Notes: generated by a model not told the origin, from the sequence alone. A stretch of 64,000 bases of DNA from Mactromeris polynyma (GCA_032209605.1 JASFXZ010000038.1:4340001-4404000); one strand, 5' to 3'; shown: positions 1-12,403, counted from the stretch's first letter. Made by a program: numbers and translations.

Positions 1-838
1 AAGATCTGTCGGTTAACCGGTTAGTGAAACAATCAATTATTCCCATCCGTATTTTTTACAGTGCAACCTCTTTAGAGCAACACCCTAGCTTTAAAAGCAG
101 ACTTGTTCTGGACTAACTTCAACTCAACTGCTGGAAGCCCGAATCAGCAATTAGACTAGTCCGGGACGTTAAGCTATTGGATTTCTAGAGCCCTGCATGG
201 GAAGTATATAGTAACTACGGGAAATTCGATACTGTTATTGATAAGAGAATGTTACCTTATAGAAGGTCACTCTGGAGAGATTGCCCTGTACTGTATGTTA
301 TCACATTGCTATTTTACAGTACAAGTATTTGTTTTGAAATCCTTTTATATATCTTTACTTTGAATTGCCATTTTTAGTTTGTCTGTATGGAAACAAACGA
401 AGAACTGTTGTCGTAGATTGATCACCGTATTTGTATTACTGTGTTTATGAGGTCGCCTGTCGCCGCGCACATTTTTATAATGCACTTTATGGTATTTTGG
501 TCGACCCGGTATGTCCCCCGCACACCATAAATATACTTTTTGAAACCGAAGGGGGAAATTTACCTGCCAGTAGTATAGGTCAAACAGAAGCCAAATACGG
601 TCACTGCACAGTGCCAATGAGACCCATCGTACAGTTTCCATTTTCTTGGCATCTAACCAGTGCTTTCCTGGAATCTACCCAGTACTTTCCTGGTTACATG
701 CCAGTACTATGTTAGGTGGGAACCGTCCACTGAAATGATAAAGTTATAGTAACCAGCAGATGAGTGACTGCATTGGCTTCTGGTGCTCTTATTTTATTTA
801 TTGTTGCTTCCTTATTATGATATTTCTCTGTGTATGAC
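1..838. other. 5' flanking DNA, no gene recognised
   Basis: Low-complexity intergenic sequence. Around 58-86 it holds a short terminal-repeat-like motif (CAGTGCAACCTC) that resembles the ends of the pogo-like MITEs later in the window and also the unit of the 30-bp array near 63.2 kb. Open frames at 345-641 (-) and 431-715 (+) overlap in antisense and show no recognisable domain, signal or splice context. A short imperfect duplication lies at about 650-710. I see no supported gene. Confidence 0.5.
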
Positions 839-1048
839 ACCAGGGGCGAATCCAGGATTTGGTCTTGGGGGGGGGGGGGCGTAACTTTTTGGTAATATTT
901 TTAGTTTTGCTCAAGCCTTATAAAACGGCAATGACTCTGTATATTTTCGTATTATACTCGGACATACATGTAAGGTTTTGGAATTTTAGGGGGGCCTGTG
1001 CCGGGTGTGCCCCCCCCCCGGAACCGCTAGTGGACGCTGATGCTGGAA
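839..1048. repeat. Interspersed repeat with G-tract and C-tract ends
   Basis: A compact block starts with a GGGGCGAATCCAGG-type motif followed by 13 consecutive G (867-879), and ends with 10 consecutive C (1010-1019) followed by a GGAACCGC motif. The two ends are roughly inverted relative to each other, so it looks like a small non-autonomous mobile element. No target duplication could be fixed. The family assignment is inference. Confidence 0.45.
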
Positions 1049-2257
1049 TTAAATTTAAATGAGTACAATCATTATATCTGAAATTGTCATTTTTAAAAAA
1101 TAAAACATTATTGTTATTGCATATCAGCAACGTCAGTCATGATATATACAGTTACATATTTTAATTTATTGCCTTTTATTGGTCGGGTTGATATAAACAA
1201 ACACTTGATCCAAATTTCTTACCGTTTAAACGCTCCTTATCTTTTTATTGTTTTGGATCATCAATTGCTAAACCTTTGATTATTACTGCATGTTTTCACA
1301 ACATTATAGACCCAATTGATGTTGCAGTGTTGTTTACATAACTATTGCACCTGGTACATGTTCGTACCTTGTTCCCGACTGTACAGAATGCATACGAAAA
1401 TGTCTAATTGACTTCACCCTGCAGTAATTAAAACTATTTTTGGCTTTTTCCATATAGAAAGAACTAAATCGGTTTAACGAAGTGGACATTGTTGACTATG
1501 GAGTTTTAACTGTACTTTGTATTGTCTTTAGATTAATTCATGTATATGCAATATTAAAACCATAATTATATATCCATATAAAAACCATGAATAAAAAATT
1601 GAACCATTTTATTTTTTTTGTTTCTACTGTACTGTATTATTATGTAAGATGGCAGTTCTAATATTTGGCATTTTTATACTGGATTTGATTTGACATAATA
1701 TTGAATTGGTGCTTTCATACTACCACAATAACACCACCCTTGTCAATATTGGCATGGGGGGATAACGTTGGAATGATGCCCAACCACATACAGTAGTTGT
1801 TGTGTCTGTAACGTTTTTGCACGGACATATACGGTTTATATGTCCATGGTATTTGTGAGTTAAATATTGTAAGTTCAGATCAGTTAATTGACAAGTTTAA
1901 GTAAAAGTCTTGAAATTATTTGCTATTGATTTAAATATAATGGCCAGATATTTTTACATACATTAATTAATAAAATACGAGAATTTGAAGAAGATGCTGG
2001 AGCGTGACATTTAACATTTGCTGCAAGGGAAGTAATGCTGTAAAACCTCATATTCTGGTAGTACTGGAGTTAACTCCCTTCGTTGGTTTTGTATGCATAT
2101 AACAGAAAAAATGGAAAAGCGTTGTAACCGTTTTATAGCTGTGGTAATTGTTTCTCTTTCTGTCACCCAGCATTCATTAATTTATTTACGATTCCTCAAA
2201 GGTTTCAAAATCACCGTGAAAATAATGAATAACTCATCTGAGTTTTGCGCCTTACAG
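1049..2257. other. AT-rich intergenic stretch
   Basis: No open frame with recognisable protein, no RNA gene and no clear repeat were seen here. AT-rich runs and short hairpins only. Confidence 0.4.
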
Positions 2258-2315
2258 ATATTAAAACCTCCCATGACGATTGACACTAAAAGAAACGACG
2301 CACATCTACTACGAG
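2258..2315 (+). CDS. Candidate orphan coding exon (58 nt), unknown gene
   Basis: The segment is preceded by a pyrimidine-containing acceptor ending CTTACAG and followed by a strong consensus donor, GAG|gtaagt. One frame is open throughout and reads ILKPPMTIDTKRNDAHLLR plus one carried base; the composition looks more like protein than the surroundings. It contains an internal ATG (2272). It lies 3.6 kb upstream of the first PDZ-gene exon, but joined directly to the acceptor at 5944 its frame meets a stop, so it would have to be untranslated leader, belong to another gene, or use an unseen exon. I do not recognise the peptide. Short exons of this kind can arise by chance. Confidence 0.25.
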
Positions 2316-2606
2316 GTAAGTGTGTGTGGAAAAATGTTTAGGAGACACGCTCATTTTTCAAATAGTTCAAGTTGAAGTTTCCTTTTTGGCACTGTGTAAA
2401 AAATTGTCTTGTAGACATATTTCAAAGGTTGGTGCAGTTGTTTTAGTAGATTTGGTGGTAAAACGTAAACTTTCTAAATTCTGAACTGTATGTGTCGATA
2501 GATTTTTACACAAAAAAAGTACTAAAAAAGAAAAGAGATAACATTTATTTTAAGTAACATATCAGACGTAGGTTTATTCTGTAAAAATGTCTCATAATTG
2601 TGAACT

Positions 2607-2709
2607 ATATATACATATCGAGGTGTTGGAGCCATAACCAGCTATCTCCATATACATTTATTAAGGAGATGGTAGGTTCTGGCGCTAACCCCTTGATATA
2701 TACATATAC
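2607..2709. repeat. Hairpin-forming palindromic element
   Basis: Near-matching inverted arms lie at 2631-2649 and 2665-2683 around a 15-base AT-rich loop, with weaker pairing extending outward to about 2607 and 2709. Two related hairpins with a similar AT-rich loop and a similar right flank (GCGCTGAACCCTCG type) lie near 33.0 and 50.2 kb, which suggests a dispersed foldback family. Confidence 0.5.
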
Positions 2710-4205
2710 AATATAATGATAACATTTAAAATTGTTACACAACATAATCATTATTTAAATTATATGAATGTCATATCTTAATTATATGAATGTCCATTCA
2801 ATACACAATACATATACACACATATAACAAGACTAAGTAAATATATTGGTCGTAACTTACAGAAAAACAGTACAGCATTAGAAACATTATCTATACAAAT
2901 AACCGTGAATGTAGCCAAAGACCTAAATACAATTTTTAGATCTTCGATGTAGCCTACATTATATTGACAATAAAATGTAGATGAGGGGTAAAAGCCAAAC
3001 AAACCTATGTGCTCCTTTATGTTCATACAGATAAACTAGTTTCGCTTTTTCTCCTGGAAATGTTGATCAGACAAAACTGACTGGACGTACGACTTGAATC
3101 ACGCTACTGGAAGGCATTCGCTGTAAACCATTACAGACGTTATTAAATCATTTTGTTTATATCGGAAGCCAATCGTATCTTATTATTTCAGATAAGTTTT
3201 ATTGTGCACGGATTTCCGGACAGCTGTTTGATTTAAACTGCACCCTTGAATGCAGCACACGGACATGAAGCTACTCACTCGTACAAACACCTTATTGTAC
3301 AACACATACAACAGCACTCATTGTGATCAGAAAGTCTGCACGTTTTTATGTGAAAACACAAGCCTTCAAAAAATGGTCTACCTCAGGCTATACTTGAAAG
3401 GCACCACTTTTAGATTGAAAACTGTATGTACAATGTTAATAGTTTGGTTAGTACATGTAGTTGACAACTCCAAAAGTGACGCGGTTTTCGTGTCTTTTTG
3501 AAGGGGGACAATCCATTGCGATAAGCCAGCTAAAGGGCATTGACAGCTGAGTATGAGTTATCAAGTAAGATCTAGTTAAAACTATTATTTAGTCGGTAAA
3601 AACTATTGACTAGTTTGTTGTTAGGCTGAAGTTTTAGATGTAAGACGATTTTTACATATAACATGTAAAACATGGCCCGTTATTATCTAAATTCCAATTT
3701 AACGGATTAATTGAGTATTGAAAATATTACACTGAATCATGTTGTTCAAATTTTCTGAGGCCAACAACCGGAAAAAGCAATCTGAAATGCCCCTAGGTTC
3801 TTATATTTGTTATCATGACTTGAAACTTATTGGCTCAGAGGTTAATGTCCATACTAGCATATTAGTTCATATTCACCAATTTATCAATAAGTTCATTCTC
3901 TTACGTTAGAATTTGTTTGTTATTTCATTCATATTGCAAATTTCGTGGTTGACTTGTTCTCTAAGAAATATAGCTAGATATATATAGCTTGGATCCAAGC
4001 ATAGGTACTCGACACATTCTGTCATTTCACACAAAATATGTCTATCAAATAGCAAATATTACGAGTGAAATTACAGTATTTGTCGAGTACCTATTGATCC
4101 AAGTAGACAGGAATAATAACGGTACCCTGTTAATTACAATTATCTCCCTTACATTTCCAATGCTGAACACAGAACATCGCTCATTCCCTAGCTGTACATT
4201 GAAAC
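2710..4205. other. Intergenic stretch, no gene recognised
   Basis: Small open frames (for example 2778-3026 on the minus strand, 3250-3501 and 3989-4243 on the plus strand) have no domain, no splice context and biased composition. A short inverted match exists between about 3990-4010 and 4082-4102 (GGATCCAAGCATAGGTACTCGA against its complement), so a small foldback is possible there. Nothing else was seen. Confidence 0.4.
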
Positions 4206-4590
4206 TGTACTTTGAAAAGGGAAACTACCTGTCAGTATTTTGAAAAGGGAGACCACTTGACTGTATTTTGAAAAGGGAGACTAGTAGACTGTTCTTTGAA
4301 ATGGGAAACCACTTGACTGTATTTTGAAAAGGGATACTACTTGACAGTACTTTGAAATGGGAAACCACTTGACTGTATTTTGAAAAGGGATAATACTTGA
4401 CAGTACTTTGAAATGGGAAACCACTTGACAGTACTTTGAAAAGGGAGACCACCTGACAGTACGTTGAAATGGGAGACCTCTTGACAGCACTTTTGAAAAG
4501 GGAGACCACTTGACTGTGCTTTGAAATGGGAGACCTCTTGACAGCACTTTTGAAAAGGGAGACCACTTGACTGTACTTTGAAGAGGGATA
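4206..4590. repeat. Minisatellite, about 28-29 bp unit, about 13 copies
   Basis: Tandem units alternate the blocks TTTGAAAAGGGAGACCAC and TTGACTGTAC/TTGACAGTAC, with variants AAATGGGAAACCAC and AAGGGATACTAC. The unit length is close to but not a multiple of three, and stop codons are rare in the unit, so the minus strand is open in several frames across the array. It ends about 300 bp upstream of the CpG-richer promoter region of the PDZ gene. Confidence 0.9.
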
Positions 4591-4904
4591 CCACTGCGTA
4601 CGAGATTTCCTTTCTGCTCTAATAATTTCCATGGCACATAATAATAATTTATACCGGTCAACAGAAATTATTTATCATATTTTGTTCAGTGTACTATCAA
4701 ACTCTGTAATTATCAACTTTTGAAAAAAATCACAGGTGGATTTACTATAAAACATGGATTTTCTCCATTGATTGGACAAAGCTGCTGATGATTCAAGGCA
4801 ACAAGTATCACTCGCATATCATAAACTGATAGGGTAAATCAATGACTGATCTTATAAATGTTATCAGATCCACAAGCACACGAAGTCTAGAAAAAAATTG
4901 TAAT

Positions 4905-5110
4905 TCCAAATCGCGCATTTCCGTTAAGTAGCGTTGAATTTATGGTGTAATTGTTTACTTTCGCTTCCTAATTATTCAATTATGACACTACACGATTCCG
5001 ATCGCGCGTGCAGCCAAATCTATCATAGCGATGTAACCACCTGATGTAGTAACAGTAGGCCTATATAATTATATTAGTTCCTCGCGTCTATTTGATAGAC
5101 TTTCGGTTCG
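4905..5110 (+). promoter_or_regulatory. Probable promoter of the PDZ scaffold gene
   Basis: This stretch is visibly richer in CpG than its surroundings (TCGCGC, CCGATCGCGCG, CTCGCGTC) and contains a TATA-like CTATATAA at 5061-5068. That would put transcription start near 5090-5105, about 850 bases before the start codon at 5955. This is inference from composition and position. No transcript data are available, and a spliced leader exon further upstream is equally possible. Confidence 0.35.
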
Positions 5111-5954
5111 TTTACAGACACGAGTTGGCGCGAACTTGTACGCGACGATTTCCCGCAATATTTCACACGATAAGTGGATAGTTTATTGTCAGACTCCTTG
5201 ACTGTTAGAGAATGAATGCCGAAGTTTACTCTGTGCATCTAGCCGTGAGAAATTAGCCAATAATATACACCAGATGCAATATCGCTCAGCCACGAGGGGA
5301 GAACATTAAAGCATGGTGGCTTTAAGGAAGTTACTCGGAAAATTGCTGTATGAATGTTGTTAATTTCGCCAGAAGGCATCGTCAGGTTGACAGGGAATGT
5401 TCACATTTTGCGCCAATGTTTACTTTTTAACGATTTTGTGAACTCGAGAATAGTAACTCACGTGTTTATCTATTAGTGCATAATCCACGGAGAGAAATAA
5501 ATGATATATCTATCAAGAGGATTTTATTTGAAAAGAAAATTTACAGCAAGGTTTTGTTTCGATTATTTTTGCGCAGCTGTCACTGGACATACGTGCATCA
5601 GACGATACTTTACTAGACATATCTCTGTGTGGCTACTGTATTGGATACTACCATACTTTCGTTACTAAAACTGGATAGTTGTGAACAGGATGGCTGTAAC
5701 ATAGATCTACCTTTATTTAGTTTCCGCTGTGTTGTACGTAATACTATAGTTCAGTTATTGTCGGATGAAAGCAAATCTGATAATTTTATAAAAAGGCTTT
5801 TGTTGCTCTATAATCTTTGGGTGTTAAGGTATAAGAGTGAGAAAAATGTGGTCTGTTTCATTCTTAGATACGGTTTGTGTTGTTCAATAATCCTATGTGA
5901 TTTACTTTGGATTTACATGTTATCTGGCTGATTTGTTTTTCTAGTGGACTTAGT
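5111..5954 (+). other. Probable 5' leader of the PDZ gene
   Basis: The region between the promoter candidate and the first coding ATG has CpGs in its first part, then AT-rich sequence. Just before the ATG is a good splice acceptor, TTTGTTTTTCTAG (ending 5944), so a leader intron probably ends there; a donor candidate is AAG|gtataa at 5828/5829, which would make a 116-base intron. An upstream open frame (5629-5931) encodes nothing I recognise and could act as an upstream ORF if the leader is unspliced. Confidence 0.35.
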
Positions 5955-6529
5955 ATGGATGCATTAAAATCATATTTTAATAAAATGAAGATATTACCAG
6001 GCCATGGAAACAGAACTTGGAAATTTCACCGGAAGAGCACTCCAGGTGGTAAAAATGGAACTAAAGGGAAATATAACAGGAGTAAATCACAGAATGATGC
6101 CGCATTCGAATCATCTGGTGGCTTAGATTTCCTCAATGGTAAAGAGAATGTGGAAGTTACAAAAACTGGAACCCTGGTTTCTAGGGAACAGGGAAGGGAA
6201 TCTGTAAGGTCCCCACCGGCAAAACCACCTAGAAAGGACCAGATATTTACTGTGAATTTACAGGTCGATGATCCATATAACTTTGGGCTCCTTTTAGGTA
6301 GCACTGCCCCTACTAGTAGTTTTCCTCATGATAGACTGTTAGACAGACCTGTACAAATGGATATAAATGATTCTATGGATGAGATGTCATATATGACGTT
6401 ATCACCCATTAAAGTGGTTGATATCGTTGAGGGCAGTGCAATAGCAACACATGGTTGTATACAACTTTATGATGAGATTATCGACATCAATAATCAACAT
6501 GTACAAGGAGAATCTATTACTAATGCTAG
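5955..6529 (+). CDS. PDZ gene coding exon 1: N-terminus and most of PDZ1
   Basis: Encodes residues 1-191 and two bases of Arg192. I chose the ATG at 5955 because an in-frame ATG 48 bases upstream lies before the splice acceptor ending at 5944, in likely intron. Residues 1-94 are basic and Ser/Gly-rich with a short proline motif (PPAKPPRK, 87-94), a possible SH3 site. PDZ1 begins at about 95 (DQIFTVNLQV). Its carboxylate-binding loop reads FGLLLGS instead of the usual GLGF, and the beta2-beta3 loop is extended by a roughly 35-residue Asp/Met-rich insert before KVVDIVEGSAI. The fold then continues with LYDEIIDINNQHVQG. Donor: GCTAG|gtaaat. The domain finishes 24 kb away in exon 2. Confidence 0.85.
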
Positions 6530-7495
6530 GTAAATACTTAATGTTGTTAACTATCATCAGGGATTTTTTGTGAAAATAATTTTACTGCCTGCGCCTTTTT
6601 TATTGGGAAAAGCGGCATGATAAATCCCAAATTTGGGAAAATAAGGTTGTTTTGCTTATAAAAATCATTTTTCAGCTGTGGCTGGTGTTTGTTATATACG
6701 TGAGGTGATATAAGAGCAAAGATTCTTTTATAAAAGGTTAAATACACAAACAAAAACGAAATTCAGTCAGAGGTGGGAAAATGAACAAAGAATTGGGACT
6801 TTTGGGGGAAACTTACACTTTTTGATAAGGGGTAACGGCCTATATTCAGCAGTAAAATTAACCAAAAAAAATCATGGATCATGTATATGCATAAAATTGA
6901 TGGAGACAAGTGGTTTAGAGCTATATAAAGCTGCTTTTGAAATAACTAGTCTTAATGAAGTTTTGCATATTCTATTGGTGGCATCTGTACATGGGAACTA
7001 CTTCATTAGGCCCATTGTTAGAGCTCAGAATCCTGCAACAGATATGCAGTCTTTGGCTTTTGCCACCACTCGTGGAAAATTAAATGAGGATGAAATTTCC
7101 AACCTCAATAATTTTTTATGGCTTCTCTCAGTGCAATTATGGAATGTTTATTTAAAGGGTACAATTGCCTTTTGGAGCAGATTGTATTTTGTGGTCTTTT
7201 ATTAAGATGTTGTTGTTTAATATAGGTTTTGTTTCCTGGTGTATTTTCCAAAACAAAAAATCATACAAAATTGCATGAAGAAGTCGGCTAAAACATTTCT
7301 GAATCACTGACATACGAGTATCGATAATGATATTATAGGAAAACCGTCACTTATCAATATCCACAATTGACTATAGTCTCTCAATTCCTAAAGAAAGAGC
7401 TGTTATTTATCTCTGCATAATTATGCAGATGAGAGGTTTTCCTTTCCTAAAACTTTTCTCTTGAAAACAATACTGAAATAAGAAATAGCACTTAC

Positions 7496-7642
7496 GGTCT
7501 TGTTCCACTGTGATGGTCTAGGTCTTGTTCCACTGTGATGGTCTAGGTCTTGTTCCACTGTGATGGTCTAGGTCTTGTTCCACTGTGATGGTCTAGGTCT
7601 TGTTTCACTGTACTCTCAGTAAGTTGTGATGGTCTAGGTCTT
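7496..7642. repeat. Minisatellite, 25-bp unit, about 5 copies
   Basis: The unit starts GGTCTTGTTCCACTGTGATG and adds GTCTA. Four copies are almost identical and a fifth is interrupted by a short insertion (CTCTCAGTAAGT). It lies in intron 1. Confidence 0.9.
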
Positions 7643-9764
7643 ATTTCTATTACCGTACATCGAATCGGTAAAGACTGTAACATTCTCGGATTTGAGATCT
7701 ATTTAGTTTCATTACTTGTAATACGAATTGTCTTAAATTGTGGTAAATGCTGTCTTTTGGGAGTCTGTGCTTTTACATAAATCCTCTAGTTTGGTATGCA
7801 ATATTCACACATTGAAGTACAAAACTTGAATATTTTCAGCTATATTATTCAAAATTCTGGTGAAATTTAAAAAACAAAATTGCAGACTAACCGGAAATAT
7901 GTACATTAAATCCTTATTTTACAGTAAGAGTTCGTTCAACCTAATTTAATTCAAGCCCACTTTGGCTAAGATTTCAAGACATAGTACAATTTCTGGGTAC
8001 CACTAGGTGCTGAATCTAAAGGGTCATTTTGATAATTTTTTACCAGATTTTACCATTTTATAGCTGAAATAATTATAATTTGGAGAGAACTTGACCTTTC
8101 AGTCAGAATCCTTAGGGTCAGAATGAGGCTTATTGGAAATTCCAGGGGTCAAAGGGTCAACATCAGGGTCAAATGAAACCCCTGCCTCCTCTACCTAAGG
8201 GATGATGAGACATATTCAGTGGGAACAGTAATTGGACAGTTAGGCATTTTAGAAGGTGTAAGTGATACTGACAACGCTAGGCAACATTTTTCACAGTACA
8301 GACTCCTACATGTGTTATGATGTATGTATCTGTCACACAAACAGAAATATAACGCCATTGAAATAAATATGTGTGATCCAAAGTTCATGGGTCACTTGTA
8401 ACATTAATGGATGCATTGAGCTTTTCTCACATATTGCTGGATAGATAGCTGTGAACTTTGACACCTGTATTAGCTTGTTCTCTTAATGGCCTTCGAGGTG
8501 TGGGAGATCCCACTGCGGTGGCTTTTTTACGGCTGTTTTTAGGGCCATTATTCGGTCTATTACCAGTGGCAAAAATTATTGTTTTCCCCATCATTTATTT
8601 ACAAATGGATACCAAACTTTGAGTTGTGTGTTAAAAGTTATCTTGTTGTATATTCGCATAAAGTGTTATTTTTCCCAATGTCATTGACATGGGTCGTGAA
8701 TTCATGACTGAATGTTCTGAGATTCTTGAATTTCTTGGTTTGTCCTGTGCTCATTAATAGTGGCACTGTATACTGGTATTGAAAGCACACACATTTGGTA
8801 TTTCCTTATAGTGTGAAGGTAGAATTAATTTATTTAGGGTTTTTATTCGAAATTTTCTCTTGTTTTGTTTTGATGATTATAATATTACATGCAACGTGAA
8901 AAATGCTGTTATCTAATTTTCAGTGAAATTTGATTCAAAGCAGAAACCATGAGGGGGTCCCATATTTAAGGGCCTCTCTGCTGTTATCAAAATTACCATA
9001 TCACATTACAAGAAAACGCAGTGCATTGCAAAAAGCAAGGTACTCCGTAGGCTGACTTAGATCTGCTGCCTTGCCAAGAGCTGGACCCCCCTGACCCCCT
9101 GACGTAAATCGCTCGATCCGCACATGCAATCCATCTATAGAGATATTCAATCTATGTACAGGATAGCGTAATAAAGTACTTGGCTCCCATTCCATGTTAT
9201 GTATTGGGATTTGTCACAAGGATTAATTGATCATCAAGCATGTGATTAGGCCTGAAACGTACATCTGTTTCTGAGTAACCTAACCAACTGTATACAGGTC
9301 TATCGTCTTGATAGCAACTTTTTCATTGCTAAAATATTCTGGAAGCCAGATATAGACTTTACTTTTTTCCTATATATTTTACAATTGTATGAAAAAAACT
9401 AATTAAGAAGAAAGATCCTTACATATAAAGCTAACTTTTTTCTCTTTGTTACTTGAAACACATAATTTTTATGCAAAGGGATCAAATTGTAGACTGTGCA
9501 GTGAAACGCCTTATATAACCACTATGAGTCAGATAGAATTATTTATGTAGTATTACACCTTGTGTGTACAGTTCAATATATATCAGCAGTGATTCAGTCT
9601 ATGTGACATTTCGTTGGCCAGTATACCATATATGTAGATTTATACATACGTTTTACGTACCTAACTCACAGTACATTAGACTTAGCAAAAATATGTCTGT
9701 TTTTGTGACATGCTGAAAAACAGACTTGGTATGTAAGGATTTCATGTTAACTAGAAAGAATATA

Positions 9765-9987
9765 CAGTCGGACCTCATTTATTCGACGCCCTTTTCTATC
9801 CAAATACTTGGTATCATCCGAAATAAATATCAGGTCACGATGTATCTTAGGCACGTCGATTGAAATGGGTACTCGAAACCATGTATTATTCGAAATAAAA
9901 TTTTGGACCCGAAGAATTTTAATGAACAAGATCTGACTGTATTCTGAATTTTGGATCCGATGCATTCGAATGAACGAGGTCCGACTG
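9765..9987. mobile_element. MITE family 1 (pogo/Tc1-mariner-like), copy 1
   Basis: Terminal inverted repeats begin CAGTCGGACCTC at both ends and are flanked by TA on each side, the target duplication typical of Tc1/mariner/pogo elements. The inner arms pair further (ATTCGA, TATTCGAAAT). There is no transposase frame, so it is non-autonomous. Related copies lie at 16363-16514 and 34365-34545. Confidence 0.75.
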
Positions 9988-10719
9988 TATTTTTTCATAC
10001 ATCGGGACAGAGATGACTTAACTAACTATATCAGGGTTTCATGGTTTTAGCTGCAAAAATATTGGGATGGAGGGAGGTGTCTGTTAAAGTATTAGTGTCA
10101 GTTGGAATTCAGGAAACAAAAATATATCTTTTTAGGCCTAACTGAATGAACAGCTTGAGCTATGATTATAGCAAAATTACTGCTTGTATGAACTGTAAAT
10201 CATCCTCATTGTTTGAAGGGCTGTTGTTTCATAAATAGATGTGCTAAGAGGAAAATTATAACCTATTTATTGGGCTGAACATACATGTATTCTTATTGTC
10301 TCGCATTCTGTTTAAATCTAAAGCAATCTTGTCCGAGTTTAGAGAAAGATATGAGCCAAAAAATGACCGATATTCATATTTCTAGATGTAATATCATATT
10401 TTAGTTTAGTGAAAACTGACCGATATTCATAACACTAGGTGTAACATCATATTTTAATTTAGTATCATTTGATTGAAGATAAAACATTCAAAGCAATTTG
10501 ACCTCTGCCTTTTATTAATGTTTGGAAGTTATCAATTGCTTGTTGAATATTTAGTGCCGAGATACATTTTTAGAGGTAGGGGAAGTAAGCGTGAAAAGTA
10601 GAATATAAAATGTAGAAAAGGTAGCTGACTAAAAAACGCTTGAGCGCTTCGCTAGCTACAAAATGTTGTCCAACTTACATGCACAACAACAGTATATTTT
10701 TTTTATTTGGTAATTTTCT

Positions 10720-10970
10720 TTTATATACAGTGGTCAGATGACCCTAACTAGTTTTCCTGGAATTGATTAACAACCAGTTCTAACTTGCCGTTCCGCAAGC
10801 AGCTGACAACTTCTCCATATGAATCAGAGGTGAAGTAGTCAAATACCTGTAGCCAAATTTCATAGAAGGATATGATGTGCAAAGCCCAGTTATCAAACCC
10901 AAACCTCCCGGGTGACAGCTTATAGCGTTCTAACCATTGAGCTAACAGGACCGAACGCAGTAGATGCGGT
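10720..10970 (-). mobile_element. tRNA-derived SINE, family B-like, diverged
   Basis: Read on the minus strand: a tRNA-like head with an A-box resemblance (TTAGCTCAATGGTTAGAACG) and a B-box-like GGGTTTGATAAC, followed by the body shared with the other SINEs (GAAGTTGTCAGCTGCTTGC, AAGTTAGAACTGGTTG, AGGAAAACTAGTTAGG). Boundaries are approximate and no target duplication was found. Confidence 0.65.
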
Positions 10971-11044
10971 GGTTTATATACCATAAATTACAATTAAAGA
11001 ACTCGGGGAAATGGGCCAGCAAGATACTGTAAAAATCCTAATTA

Positions 11045-11220
11045 CAGTAAAACCTCAATAATAAGACCACCCTTGGGACCCTTGAAAACTGGTTCTTATT
11101 GAGGTGTTCTTAATATTGATGTTGAATAAAGATTAAAACAGTGAAAATGGACTTGCAAATTGTGTTCTTAATTTTGAGGTGATCTTATTATTGAGGTGGT
11201 CTTCAAGTGAGGCTTTATTG
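11045..11220. mobile_element. MITE family 2 (TACAGTAAAACCTCA ends), copy 1
   Basis: The left end reads CAGTAAAACCTCAATAATAA and the right end is its imperfect inverse complement (GAGGCTTTATTG), with TA on both sides. A second pair of inner inverted blocks (AATAAGACCACC and GAGGTGGTCTT) lets the whole 176 bp fold on itself. Other copies: 45607-45764, 51288-51465, 54865-55042. TA flanks and CAG ends suggest a Tc1/mariner-pogo derivation; this is inference. Confidence 0.75.
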
Positions 11221-12130
11221 TAACCACTCGACATTTATTAGAATCCGTGTTTGACCCAAAGTAAGGATGGGGATGGTTAAGAAAAAGTTATGATGAAATC
11301 ATCTGCTTAAATACAGAATCTAATACTTTCATTCAGATGGGGGAAAGGTAACCAAATTTAATACTATAATTTATAATTTTCCGTCTAATTTAGTGCACAT
11401 GCAGAAATGCAGGAAAAGGTAATTGTCAGAAATAACCAAATGGTGTTTCACTGTTTCACACTGCTAAAGCATGAATTAGAATTTTCACTTAATGTATTTT
11501 CCAGATTGCGTTTTTTTGCAGGCAGGATATTAGTTACTCGCGCAAAAAGGGGCACATTATCTTTGTAGTATAAGTGAAATATTTATATACACTTTTGTTA
11601 AAAAATCTGTGAACTACCTTTAACTAAAACTGAAGTACTGATATTTCTGAATGTTCATTAAACTGATTGAGTTAGTTTTTCCAGTATTTATTATTTTACT
11701 TCAAAGGCACACTAGGTCAAAAGCTAATGTATTCATACTTATCAAGCTGTATCTGCTAAGAAAATAAGATGATTATAGTTTATTTATCTCGAGATCTGGG
11801 AAAGAAAAAAGTCTCAGAACTCCACATGTGGGAATGATTAAAAATCTTCAGTACTTCCTCTCAATCTGTTGGTAAAGCACTATGGACATGTCACTCAATG
11901 TTGGCTTTTAAAGTTTTTTTCAGGCATGTAGATGAACATTTATGCCTATCAATATAACATATTAAAAACTTGTCAGACTTTGAATTTTGCCATCTGGAAT
12001 TTGGAAAAGTGAAAAGAAATTATATTATTAACCAGAAGTTGAATATAACTTCATTCTCGGCCATTTTGTGCCTCAGTTGTGGTCCGGTAATCAAGATTTC
12101 AGAGCACCTTTGGGGTATACATGTATTTTG

Positions 12131-12403
12131 TTTGTTTGTTTCATCAGGTTTAACGCCATTTCTCAACGATATTTCAGTTATATACGGCGGCCGGTTCACC
12201 TAACCAGTTTTTTTTCTGGACTGAATTCTTACCAGTACTAACTTCCCCTTCCACAAGGAGCCGGCAACTTCTCCACATGAGGAGGAAAATCAACATTTTT
12301 ATCAAATTTTCATGGAAGGGTATGACCTGCCGCGACCGGGAATCGAACCCGGATCGCCGGGTTACAAGTCCAGCTCACTAACCACTGGACCACGGCCGCG
12401 GCT
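12131..12403 (-). mobile_element. Full-length tRNA-Thr-like SINE, family B, with 13-bp target duplication
   Basis: Minus strand: a 72-nt head whose acceptor arms GCCGCGG and TCGCGGC pair completely, a perfect CCGGG/CCCGG T-stem with TTCGATT loop, and an anticodon loop CTTGTAA (TGT, Thr-type). The body then contains GAGAAGTTGCCGGCTCCTTG and ends in GGCGTTAAACC plus a short tail. It is flanked by the direct repeat TACATGTATTTTG at 12118-12130 and 12404-12416, which shows L1-type retrotransposition. The D-arm is degenerate, so I call a SINE rather than a working tRNA. Confidence 0.85.

Noticed and set aside
345..715. Overlapping antisense frames of 98 and 94 codons near the window start
   Set aside because: No domain, no splice sites, unusual composition; overlapping on opposite strands is expected by chance in a stop-poor patch.
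4225..4661. Three minus-strand open frames with KYSQVVSLFKS-type repeats
   Set aside because: By-product of the 28-29 bp minisatellite; no gene signals.
6822..7205. 127-codon frame just inside intron 1
   Set aside because: It starts without promoter or acceptor evidence and resembles no family I know; it lies after a clear donor and has no matching phase to exon 2.
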